From Acidobacteriota bacterium (GTDB lineage: Bacteria; Acidobacteriota; UBA6911; RPQK01; JADFOI01): a DNA stretch of 9,094 nt. A program made the translations under genes and the position numbers. The stretch spans positions 1 through 9,094 of the forward strand of contig JAPUKI010000177.1 of NCBI GenBank assembly GCA_027295745.1, written 5' to 3'. Shown here piece after piece: positions 1-6,967 of the stretch. The notes beneath the pieces were generated by a model. It was not told where the DNA came from and made no database searches. It saw only the letters and a list, made by a program, of their open reading frames with translations. The number at the start of each line of letters is the position of its first letter. Position 1 is the first letter of the stretch.

Positions 1-1
1 A

Positions 2-898
2 CGGGGCGGGATGGGAGAAGTGTGGCGAGCCAGACACCGCATGCTGGTGCGGCCAGCCGCCATCAAACTCATCCGGCCGGAAGCGCTGGGTGGGGATGGC
101 AGCCACAAGGCCAAAACGATTTTTCGCCGCTTCGAGCGGGAAGCACAAGCCACGGCTGCTCTTCGCTCCACCCACACCATTACTCTCTACGACTTTGGGA
201 TTACCGACGATGGAGTTTTTTACTACGTCATGGAGCTGTTGAAGGGACTCACCCTGGAGACCCTAGTAGAACGTTTTGGCCCCATTCCACCGAACCGAAC
301 CGTTTTCCTGCTGCAGCAGGTCTGCCATTCTCTCAGTGACGCTCACCAGCAGGGATTCCTCCACCGCGACATCAAACCGGCCAACATATACGTCTCCCGT
401 CTGGGTCCAGATTTCGATTTCGTCAAGGTCCTGGACTTCGGCCTGGTGAAATCCCACCAGGAGCATGAGGCTGGGGCCACCCAGCTGACGGTGCAGGGAG
501 TCACGACAGGCACACCTGGCTATATGGCTCCCGAGGTGGCCCTGGGGGAGGAGGAGATTGATGCCCGGGTTGACCTGTATGCCCTGGGCTGCGTCGGGTA
601 TTGGCTCTTGACTGGCCAGTTGGTATTCCAGGCCAAGAGCCCCATGGAAATGGTGGTTCATCACGTTCAAACACCTCCGGTACCCCCTTCACAGCACTCA
701 GAGTTTCTCATCCCGCCCAGCCTGGACGAGATCATCTTATCCTGCCTGGAGAAGGACCGTGAGAAGCGGCCACCCAACGCACAGACCTTGTCCTCTCAAC
801 TGGCCTCCTGCCTGAGCGAGGAACTCTGGAGCCAGGATCTGGCGGAAAAGTGGTGGCGAACTCACCGGCCTGACCTGGTGAGCCCGGATTATTCCTAG
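2..898 (+). CDS. Hanks-type serine/threonine protein kinase, 5' end cut by window edge
   Basis: Cytoplasmic protein kinase that transfers phosphate from ATP to Ser/Thr of unknown targets. The reading frame is open from base 2, and its first residues (RGGMGEVWRARH) are the end of the glycine-rich loop, so the ATG at 11 is internal and roughly 20 N-terminal residues are missing. Counting from that Met, the visible motifs are the ATP-binding Lys in AAIKL (K19), the likely helix-C Glu in FEREA (E44), the catalytic loop HRDIKPAN (118-125), DFG (142-144), the APE motif in GTPGYMAPE (167-175), the subdomain IX Asp (D188) and the subdomain XI Arg (R253). All catalytic residues seen are intact, so an active kinase is expected. 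The protein ends about 40 residues after the kinase fold, with a Trp-rich tail (EKWWRTHRP). It has no transmembrane segment and no PASTA, TPR or other sensor domain. It converges on the barrel gene with only 31 bp between stop codons. Substrate and regulation cannot be read from the sequence. Confidence 0.95.
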   Translation, partial: RGGMGEVWRARHRMLVRPAAIKLIRPEALGGDGSHKAKTIFRRFEREAQATAALRSTHTITLYDFGITDDGVFYYVMELLKGLTLETLVERFGPIPPNRTVFLLQQVCHSLSDAHQQGFLHRDIKPANIYVSRLGPDFDFVKVLDFGLVKSHQEHEAGATQLTVQGVTTGTPGYMAPEVALGEEEIDARVDLYALGCVGYWLLTGQLVFQAKSPMEMVVHHVQTPPVPPSQHSEFLIPPSLDEIILSCLEKDREKRPPNAQTLSSQLASCLSEELWSQDLAEKWWRTHRPDLVSPDYS

Positions 899-929
899 AT
901 TGGGGTAGCGAAGCGGCGAAGGCGCTGGA

Positions 930-3737
930 CTAGAATGAGTATTTCAAGGCGATTTCTATTTCTCTGGCTCGTTTGGCTTCAAAGATTTTGCCGAAGTTGG
1001 AGGTTCCGAAAGTCGAATCGGGCGACTCGAAATTGGTGTGGTTGAAAGCATTGAAAAGTTGCACGCGGAATTCCACCAGACCGCCGTCGTCGGACACCTT
1101 TGTCTGTTTGCTGACACTGATGTCCCAAGTCACCTCACCAGGATCCAGCAAGATATTTCTTCCGGAGTTGCCAAAAGGATACAGCTGAAGGTTCGGGTCT
1201 GGATCTGGGTCTGTAAAATCTGAGGTGGCAAACCATTGATCGATGGAGCGCTGCGAGCTCGCCAGTCTCCCCGAACCCACCCGGTCGGGCCGATCAGCCG
1301 AGACGCCGTCGTTATTTGGGTCCCCCCGAAGAGTCGGGTGAAAGGGTCTGCCTTCCTCGATGCTGGTGATTCCGGAGAGGTGCCATCCTTCCAGCAGCCA
1401 CCGCAGCTTCCCGGCCCAGGCGGTCGACAGAGACCTGCCCCGACCAAAAGGTAAATCGATGATGTAATTCAAGGAGAATCTTTTGGAAACGTTGAAACCG
1501 GCAACTGCTCGTTCCGCCTGCAGATTGCGGGGGTTGGAAGGTTCGCCGCGGTAGCCGTCGCTGAAGCTCCGGTTCCAGGTGAAACCTGACTGCAGGGAAA
1601 ACCCCTCGGAAAATCGCTTTTTAACCTCAAGCTCCAAAGAATGCCCCACAGAAGACCCGCTTCCCGTCATGATCCTGAATGCTCCAAATAAAGGGTTGGG
1701 TCTTCGCTCCTGGATGGAACCTGCTCCGGGCAAAGGCACGTTGGCCGAGGTCATTCTCGTGTTGCGAGTCTCCTTGGTCCCCCGATAGGAGATTTCCAGG
1801 TTCCAATTTCTGAGAAACTCATTCTGAATAGACAAGCGCCAGTCCTGAATATAGGTGTTTCGGATGTGTGGGTCTATGCTCCGAACATTCCGTTCTGTGG
1901 GCGTCAGTGTCTCAAAGGGACTGGAAAGATCCAATTCTGGGCTCGTGAGAGAAGAATCCGCTACGCTTTCTTCAACATAGTAAAAGGGGAAGTTGCGTCC
2001 TATAAAGTTTGCAACTTGGCGCTCGAAGATCGGGTTGTATCTGATCTGGTAGGAACTCCTGATGACCAGCCGATTATTGCCCAGGGGACTGTAAGCCAGG
2101 CCCAGGCTAGGTGCCCAGTCATTGCGATCGGGGTAAGCTGCGTCACCACTTTCCAGCCCTGCCAAACCCAACATGGCAGCTCGTTCACTGCCGATCACAA
2201 CCATTTCCCCGTCAAGAGGCGGTTCAAACACCAAGGGGTAAAAGGTGGAGACATTGTCATGAACCGACCGCCAGGGCGGAAGATAATTGTAGGTTAGGGA
2301 CAACGACAAGTTAAACTTGGGGTTAAGTCTCCAATCATCCCGAAGAAAGATTTCCCACTGCTGCTGTCTCAGGTCAGCCCGGTCAGAACCCACACCTCGC
2401 TCCGCTGAAATGGGAATGCCCAGGAGAAAATCAGCAAAAGCATCACCGCTATAGTTTCCATCGAAATCAAAACTCCCCCGGCGCAGTCCACCCGAGCGAT
2501 TGTCGTTCAGCTGCTTGAACGCTATCTGCGCTCCGAAGCCGAGCCTGTGTTGCCGGTGTGCGTAAGTAAAAGTTCCATTGAACTCGAAAGTATTCCTGAG
2601 AAATTTTCGAGGTAAGTTGGTGCGATCTCCCAAAGACACGTAGCCCGCCAGGCTAAACTCTGGGTACCCTTCATCCAACTCATCAAGAGTACTGACACCT
2701 GAGATGCCGAGAGAATCCAGAAGACCGACTTGACTGGCATTTCGAGAAAGCTCCTCATCCAGAGAACGGCTGAACTTGAGGAGTAGGGAACTCACCAAGC
2801 TCTCGCTGAAGGTACGTGTGTAGTTCACCGATACGTTCTGGCTTCGTCTCGACCCGGATGAACCGAAGGCCGGAAGAGAGGCGACCCTGACCGAGTCGCC
2901 CTGGCTGAAACGGTAGTTGGCGAAAACTTTGGAGTCCTGACTGAATTCATAGTCCACTCGAAAGGAGAATTGGTCATTATTCTCAATTACGGGCTGATTA
3001 TTGACAAAATTCCTGTTCGAGTCTTCCCGGTTGGGAGAAAGCAGTGTGGGCAGCATTTCCAGGGCGACCGGGTGGATCCGAGACTGGGGAATCTGATTGT
3101 TCGGGAAAGGCTGTCCCGTGAAAGGATCCACCAGTTGAATCGGATCTTGTTGAGTCAAAAGGCCACTGAAATCTCCGGCCTTCATCTCCGGGGTGGGCAC
3201 ATGGGAGAGCTTTGTGGATCCTCGAATGAGGCGCAAGCTGTCGAAAGTTCCGGAAACAGTCAGCTGATTGCTCAAAAACGCTCCCAAACTCACCCCGAAC
3301 TGATTTCGCTTGAACTCGGGCAGCGCTTCACCTACCGGATCAAAAAAATTCCGGGCATCAAAATTATCGTTGCGGTGAAACTCGTACAGTGATCCATAAT
3401 AGCGCCCCCGCGTTTGGACCTTGAACGGATTCACAATCCCGGAGATAGCCTGGGAGTCAGCTCTGGCAGGAGCAAATTCTACTGCAGCAATTCCAATCTG
3501 GTATGCTCCAATGCCCATGAGAGAACCGCCTGCTGGAGCTGAAGACTGATTCTGAGGGCTCTGGGGTTTTCCCTGGCTGGGCGGCAGGGCTGTGTTGGGC
3601 CCTTCCTTTTCCGCATTTTCCGCGGCTGTCTGTTCCGCCTGTGCGGCTCCCTGAAGCAGAGCAGGGGCCAGGAAAACGATCAAGAAGACTCCCATGAAGG
3701 CTCGCATGGTCCTGCTACTATAAAACAAGCTCACCAT
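930..3737 (-). CDS. Oar-like / TonB-dependent-receptor-type outer-membrane beta-barrel lacking the usual N-terminal domains
   Basis: 935-residue outer-membrane barrel. A signal peptide (hydrophobic residues 13-29, likely cleavage after AQA at 34) is followed by a Pro/Gln/Ala-rich linker (35-72). The sequence then enters at a place matching the end of a plug and the first strands of Oar-like receptors: GSLYEFHRNDNFDARNFFD (115-133). Further family hallmarks are the GDFS...DPFTGQPFPNNQIPQSRI region, GFGAQIAFKQ, the FNAFNHTNF motif near the end, and the C-terminal strand ALKYSF with terminal Phe, the signal for BAM-mediated assembly. Relatives usually carry a carboxypeptidase-regulatory-like domain and a full plug before this point; here almost nothing lies between signal and barrel, and I see no TonB box. 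Transport of a substrate is therefore uncertain. The start at 3737 has GAGGGG 10 bases upstream (3748-3753) and overlaps the preceding gene by 20 bases. The ATG at 3707 gives a cleaner signal peptide, but its AGGA is only 2 bases away. Family placement is by recognition, without alignment. Confidence 0.88.
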   Translation of the reverse strand: MVSLFYSSRTMRAFMGVFLIVFLAPALLQGAAQAEQTAAENAEKEGPNTALPPSQGKPQSPQNQSSAPAGGSLMGIGAYQIGIAAVEFAPARADSQAISGIVNPFKVQTRGRYYGSLYEFHRNDNFDARNFFDPVGEALPEFKRNQFGVSLGAFLSNQLTVSGTFDSLRLIRGSTKLSHVPTPEMKAGDFSGLLTQQDPIQLVDPFTGQPFPNNQIPQSRIHPVALEMLPTLLSPNREDSNRNFVNNQPVIENNDQFSFRVDYEFSQDSKVFANYRFSQGDSVRVASLPAFGSSGSRRSQNVSVNYTRTFSESLVSSLLLKFSRSLDEELSRNASQVGLLDSLGISGVSTLDELDEGYPEFSLAGYVSLGDRTNLPRKFLRNTFEFNGTFTYAHRQHRLGFGAQIAFKQLNDNRSGGLRRGSFDFDGNYSGDAFADFLLGIPISAERGVGSDRADLRQQQWEIFLRDDWRLNPKFNLSLSLTYNYLPPWRSVHDNVSTFYPLVFEPPLDGEMVVIGSERAAMLGLAGLESGDAAYPDRNDWAPSLGLAYSPLGNNRLVIRSSYQIRYNPIFERQVANFIGRNFPFYYVEESVADSSLTSPELDLSSPFETLTPTERNVRSIDPHIRNTYIQDWRLSIQNEFLRNWNLEISYRGTKETRNTRMTSANVPLPGAGSIQERRPNPLFGAFRIMTGSGSSVGHSLELEVKKRFSEGFSLQSGFTWNRSFSDGYRGEPSNPRNLQAERAVAGFNVSKRFSLNYIIDLPFGRGRSLSTAWAGKLRWLLEGWHLSGITSIEEGRPFHPTLRGDPNNDGVSADRPDRVGSGRLASSQRSIDQWFATSDFTDPDPDPNLQLYPFGNSGRNILLDPGEVTWDISVSKQTKVSDDGGLVEFRVQLFNAFNHTNFESPDSTFGTSNFGKIFEAKRAREIEIALKYSF

Positions 3738-4449
3738 CCAGTACCATCCCCTCGACCAGAAAAGTGGCCCTTAATTGCGGACTGGCACCGGGCACCTCCA
3801 AGAGCTCAAAAGTGACGCCTTCGCTCTCTGGAGAGACCACCGGGATCCCATCGACTTCTCTAGGGAACACAAATTTGGCTCCCACACCCTCCTCGCGTGG
3901 CGGAAAATAAGCAGACAACTCAACCTGGGAAAACTGCTCCGTGGACAGAAACGCTCTGTTTCTCAGGGTCTGGGTCGTTTCACTTTCGAAAAACTGTCTG
4001 ACCTGGCTTTCCTCTTCGGGATCGTTAGAACGAAAGCTGACCGCTACCACAATCCAATTTTCCACATCCAGCTCTAATCCGGGTCGGGTCAGCTCATCGA
4101 ACTGTCGCTTCTCTTCCTCTGTCAATTGGTCATACCCGAACTGGATCTGCTGAACGCGAGTGTAGGCTTCGCGGATGGGGCGAGCTGAGAGAAAACGGAC
4201 AAAGAAAGTGTTGTATATCTCCTTTTCTCCCGATACTCCACTTCCCACGCCGCGCACCACGCGAGTGAACGTTTCGTTGCGGGCCCAAGCTGACGAATTC
4301 AAAATTTCAACGGCTTCCGATAGGGACCATTCCGCAAAAGATTCCAGCCGAACAGGGCCTCCCCATGCCGCCGCCGCCAGCAGCGCTAAAGTGAGAAAGA
4401 GAACTGATAAACGCAAAGGCATCCCTCCGGGCATCGACTGCTCAGCCAT
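3718..4449 (-). CDS. Secreted protein of unknown function, coupled to the downstream barrel
   Basis: I recognise no named domain. Read from the ATG at 4449 it has 243 residues: a signal peptide (PLRLSVLFLTLALLAAAAWG, 11-30), then a periplasmic or secreted, acidic, cysteine-free protein. Visible pieces are a helix-like stretch (SLSEAVEILNSSAWARNETF, 42-61), a Gly-rich turn (GVGSGVSGEKE, 67-77), a charged helical region around LTEEEKRQFDEL (109-120), and a beta-rich C-terminal half containing AVSFRSNDPEEE (136-147) and AYFPPREEGVGAKFVFPREV (180-199). There is no lipobox, because the protein contains no Cys. The open frame extends upstream to a TTG at 4572, but that 41-residue extension would bury the signal peptide. 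Neither 4449, 4434 nor 4422 has a well-spaced Shine-Dalgarno sequence (GGAGGG directly abuts 4422), so the exact start is unsettled. Its stop at 3718-3720 lies inside the start region of the barrel gene, implying coupled translation and possibly joint function in the envelope. Similar unnamed proteins in Acidobacteriota seem familiar to me, but I cannot confirm that here. Confidence 0.75.
   Translation of the reverse strand: MAEQSMPGGMPLRLSVLFLTLALLAAAAWGGPVRLESFAEWSLSEAVEILNSSAWARNETFTRVVRGVGSGVSGEKEIYNTFFVRFLSARPIREAYTRVQQIQFGYDQLTEEEKRQFDELTRPGLELDVENWIVVAVSFRSNDPEEESQVRQFFESETTQTLRNRAFLSTEQFSQVELSAYFPPREEGVGAKFVFPREVDGIPVVSPESEGVTFELLEVPGASPQLRATFLVEGMVLDGELVL
3748..3753 (-). promoter_or_regulatory. 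Ribosome binding site supporting the 3737 start of the barrel gene
   Basis: Minus-strand GAGGGG, 10 bases before the ATG at 3737 and inside the end of the upstream gene. It favours the longer start over the ATG at 3707, whose only candidate (AGGA, 3710-3713) is 2 bases away. Confidence 0.45.
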
Positions 4450-4511
4450 TAAGACCGACCGGCGCGGCTGAGCCTCTTCTTGGCGTATGGTAAGGGCTCT
4501 CGGGGTTGGTT

Positions 4512-4529
4512 TTGGCGGGTCTCCGCCAA
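4512..4529. repeat. Small perfect hairpin (7-bp stem, 4-base loop)
   Basis: TTGGCGG, loop GTCT, then CCGCCAA. It is GC-rich and stable enough to form in RNA, but no T-tract follows on either strand, so it is not a standard intrinsic terminator. It lies upstream of the secreted-protein gene and inside its discarded N-terminal extension. Role unknown. Confidence 0.4.
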
Positions 4530-4700
4530 GTCCCGATTCTAAAAGTCTTCCCAAAGCTGGGAGTCCTTCCAAAGATCAATCAAAAGCGCGGTCCATTTGC
4601 CCTTTGTACTCACTTTCATCAATAGTTCGCCTTCCACTGATGCGGATCTCCGTCCATCCGGGATTACGCATCATTCCGTCCAGGACCGCTTTCCATTCTC

Positions 4701-4706
4701 ATTATA
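4701..4706 (-). promoter_or_regulatory. Candidate sigma-70 -10 box for the secreted-protein/barrel pair
   Basis: The minus strand reads TATAAT exactly, 25 bases after the DUF5916 stop codon. At 17-base spacing the -35 position reads TTCGTG, a poor match, and there is no extended -10 TG. If real, transcription would start near 4694 and leave a leader of about 245 bases before the ATG at 4449. Tentative, since one hexamer can occur by chance. Confidence 0.3.
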
Positions 4707-4730
4707 CGTCACAAGCCGGTTTTCACGAAG

Positions 4731-6914
4731 CTACCAGTAGAAGCGGTAGGTCAACTTCATCTGTATAGCCCAGTCTGACTCGATGAGTCCCCCGCCCAGA
4801 TCGCGCCTCTGATCGGTGAAAACCACGAACAGATTGCTCTCCCTAGCGTAGATCATGTGGAATCGCAGCTGGGTATTCAGCTCTTGTCTCAGGCTGTTCC
4901 ATTGGAGGAAAGCATCGGCGGTGGTCCGGGCAGTAAAGGGCACGCTGATCCGCCCACGCCACAGATGGGTCGCAAAAGCTCCCTGAGGCACCGCAATGTC
5001 GTTGAACTCGTAGTCTCCTCCCATCAGGAAGTGCGGGGAAGCCCGCCACGTTCCAGAAAGGTTCAAAGCCGTGCGCTCACCTCCAAAGAAATCCCCGGTC
5101 TGCAGTTGCGCGCCTGCCACCCATGCCCGGCCCTCAAAGCTCTGATATCCCAGCAGCCAGCGGTTGAAAGAATAGTCACCAGGAGGGATAACCACTCCCT
5201 CACGCGAATTGACGACGAAGGCTTCATCGTCAAAACTGAGCCGCTCGAAATTACCCTCTAGTTTGAGGCGAATCCGGTCGCCGGAATCGAGTTCGTCAGA
5301 GACCTCAATCCCCCATTGGCGGGTCTTCAGAATACCCTGCCGATCAGTCAGGAGGCGAAGCTCACCCGAGAAATCCAACTTCCGTGCCCAGCCCCGGTTC
5401 AGACGCATGCCCCGCCGAAATCTCCCCTGATGCTGCTGGAAGCCCTGCCGTCGGACAAAGCCTATGGCTGGATTAAACTGGTCGTCTACGCGGAGTGTGT
5501 CCAGGCTGGCCGCCCACAAGTCTTCATCATAAACCAGGGCGCCGGAGAAGGAGAGAGGCAACTGTGGGACATCCTGATCATCCACCACCGCCAGGAAGCC
5601 TTGCAAGCGAAGATTTGTCCCCAGCCACAGGAGGGTGTCGGAACCAAAGACCCGGTTACCGGCAGCTTCTGACGAAACGGATGTAAAGATTCCTCCAAGG
5701 TAGGATCTCGGTCCCAGGTTCCAGCGCAGCCGGGTGGCGCTCCAGTTTGTACTGGGAGCTCGCGGGTGACTCTCAGTTTGGATGGTGAGGAGCCCCAGGT
5801 CAAAGGCCCCGGCCCTCCCACTGAGACGTGCGCCACCCAGAATGGGCACAGCTTCTCCTTCCACCAGTCCGATGCGGCGGCTAAAGAAAATCTGGGCCTG
5901 TTGAGTGTTCCCGAAGTCGAACAGCTGCGCATTCTCGAGGAAGAACTCACGCTTCTCCGGAAAAAAGAGGGAGAAGCGGGTGAGGTTGATTTGCTGATCG
6001 TCAGCCTCCACCTGAGCGAAGTTCGTATTGTAGGTGAGGTCCAGGGCCAGGGCCGAAGTTAATGCCAACTTCAGGTCGCCCCCAATCTCCAGATCCGAGG
6101 TCGTGTTCCCGAACTCCCCTGAGTGAGCCACGCCCGCTAAGCCGTAAGGGATGATCTGGAGGTTGCGCTCAGACGCCAAGGAGGAAAACCCTTCCAGGTG
6201 CCCGTAGGAGGCTGTTCGTGTTACAGAAATTCCCGGAGGGATGGGCGCCCAGAGGACTCTCTCGTTCCAGCCTTTGATCCAGCGTTCCACATTAAAACCC
6301 CACACCCCATCGCCAGCAGAGGAGAAGCGGAGAATGCGGAAGGGGATGCGAAATTCAGCGCTCCAGCCATCCTCCTGCAAACGAGTTCGGACATCCCAAA
6401 CCTCGTCCCAGTTGGTGTGCCACGCCTCGTTGTCAAGCTGCGCATCCTGTTTGGTTCCCAGAGCATTGGTGGCAAAGACATAAGCCCTCCGGTGATCGTG
6501 AAAGGTATCGATGAAAAAGCGGATGATGTCATCCTTGCTCCAAATGTTGTCATCGCGGAAGCGCAGGACATTCCGAACGATTCCGGAGGGATCCGTCCGG
6601 TAGCAGTAAACGCCGATGTAGAGAGCCGTCGAATCATAAATAAGCCGCACCTGGGTCTTCTGGGTAGCCGGCATACCGAAGTCAGGCACCTGCTGGATGA
6701 ACTGGTCGATGGCTGCCACCCCCTGCCAAGCCGGGTCAGACAGGTCACCATCAACCGTTGGGGGATTCTGGACACGCACGACTCGGTAGTGATATTGCCC
6801 GTGCTTCTCTTCAAGAGTCTGTCCTTCTATAGACAGGAAAGTGGTGCTCGCCAGCAAGCCGGCTAGCGGCAACACAACCTGCCAATCCTTCCAGGAATTA
6901 CCTGTTGCAGCCAT
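4731..6914 (-). CDS. CBM9-like domain plus DUF5916 outer-membrane beta-barrel protein
   Basis: 727 residues. An N-terminal export signal (hydrophobic 12-27) is followed by a carbohydrate-binding family 9-like domain (about 42-230), recognised from VDGDLSDPAW (54-63), then LYIGVYCYRTDP, the DDIIRFFIDTFHDHRRAYVF block (128-147) and GWSAEFRIPFRILRF (183-197). The remainder (about 240-727) matches DUF5916, a predicted outer-membrane barrel, with the signature NLTRFSLFFPEKREFFLEN (310-328) and FFSRRIGL (343-350). The last strand, MKLTYRFYW, ends in an aromatic residue, as outer-membrane barrels usually do. The CBM9-like part often reads as sugar-binding, but neither ligand nor enzyme activity is established for this architecture and I see no catalytic motif. 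The start at 6914 has GGAG 9 bases upstream. It follows glmS by 53 bp on the same strand, so co-transcription is plausible. Length is typical for the family, and the frame is intact. Confidence 0.88.
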   Translation of the reverse strand: MAATGNSWKDWQVVLPLAGLLASTTFLSIEGQTLEEKHGQYHYRVVRVQNPPTVDGDLSDPAWQGVAAIDQFIQQVPDFGMPATQKTQVRLIYDSTALYIGVYCYRTDPSGIVRNVLRFRDDNIWSKDDIIRFFIDTFHDHRRAYVFATNALGTKQDAQLDNEAWHTNWDEVWDVRTRLQEDGWSAEFRIPFRILRFSSAGDGVWGFNVERWIKGWNERVLWAPIPPGISVTRTASYGHLEGFSSLASERNLQIIPYGLAGVAHSGEFGNTTSDLEIGGDLKLALTSALALDLTYNTNFAQVEADDQQINLTRFSLFFPEKREFFLENAQLFDFGNTQQAQIFFSRRIGLVEGEAVPILGGARLSGRAGAFDLGLLTIQTESHPRAPSTNWSATRLRWNLGPRSYLGGIFTSVSSEAAGNRVFGSDTLLWLGTNLRLQGFLAVVDDQDVPQLPLSFSGALVYDEDLWAASLDTLRVDDQFNPAIGFVRRQGFQQHQGRFRRGMRLNRGWARKLDFSGELRLLTDRQGILKTRQWGIEVSDELDSGDRIRLKLEGNFERLSFDDEAFVVNSREGVVIPPGDYSFNRWLLGYQSFEGRAWVAGAQLQTGDFFGGERTALNLSGTWRASPHFLMGGDYEFNDIAVPQGAFATHLWRGRISVPFTARTTADAFLQWNSLRQELNTQLRFHMIYARESNLFVVFTDQRRDLGGGLIESDWAIQMKLTYRFYW

Positions 6915-6923
6915 GAAATTCTT

Positions 6924-6927
6924 CTCC
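6924..6927 (-). promoter_or_regulatory. Ribosome binding site of the CBM9-DUF5916 gene
   Basis: Minus-strand GGAG with a 9-base spacer to the ATG at 6914. It supports this start, which also gives a well-formed signal peptide. Confidence 0.5.
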
Positions 6928-6967
6928 GGCGGGTCGAATGCGGGTTAATGGGGCGGGAACTCCCCCT

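Larger units (their letters stand above)
4450..4730. other. 281-bp intergenic leader region with small hairpin and two overlapping micro-ORFs
   Basis: Stretch between the DUF5916 gene and the secreted-protein gene. On the minus strand it holds a perfect TATAAT (4701-4706) and two overlapping micro-ORFs. The first runs 4674-4576 (32 codons, MMRNPGWTEIRIS... ending in DRAFD). The second runs 4619-4539 (26 codons, MKVSTKGK... ending in LWEDF) in another frame, with a GGAAGG about 10 bases before its ATG. Read with a frame shift between them, they give a plausible-looking helical peptide, so they could be a decayed gene as easily as a leader. A 7-bp perfect hairpin lies at 4512-4529. Nothing here matches an RNA family I know. 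Neither micro-ORF is called as a gene. Confidence 0.4.

Noticed and set aside
899..929. Bidirectional terminator between the convergent kinase and barrel genes
   Set aside because: The 31-bp gap has no convincing inverted repeat or T-tract.
1192..1214. Short tandem repeat (GGGTCT/GGATCT) within the barrel gene
   Set aside because: It only encodes an Asp-Pro run (DPDPDP) in one loop. It is too short to be a repeat element and the frame is intact.
4512..4529. Intrinsic terminator for the DUF5916 gene
   Set aside because: The hairpin is perfect, but no T-tract follows on either strand, and it sits about 200 bases past the stop codon.
4450..4572. TTG start at 4572 for the secreted protein
   Set aside because: The added 41 residues are Pro/Arg-rich, unlike a domain, and they push the signal peptide inside the protein. 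An ATG immediately before the signal region is more likely.
6198..6866. 222-codon plus-strand open frame opposite the DUF5916 gene
   Set aside because: It is antisense to a clear coding region and has no recognisable domain or ribosome binding site; it is a shadow of the real frame.
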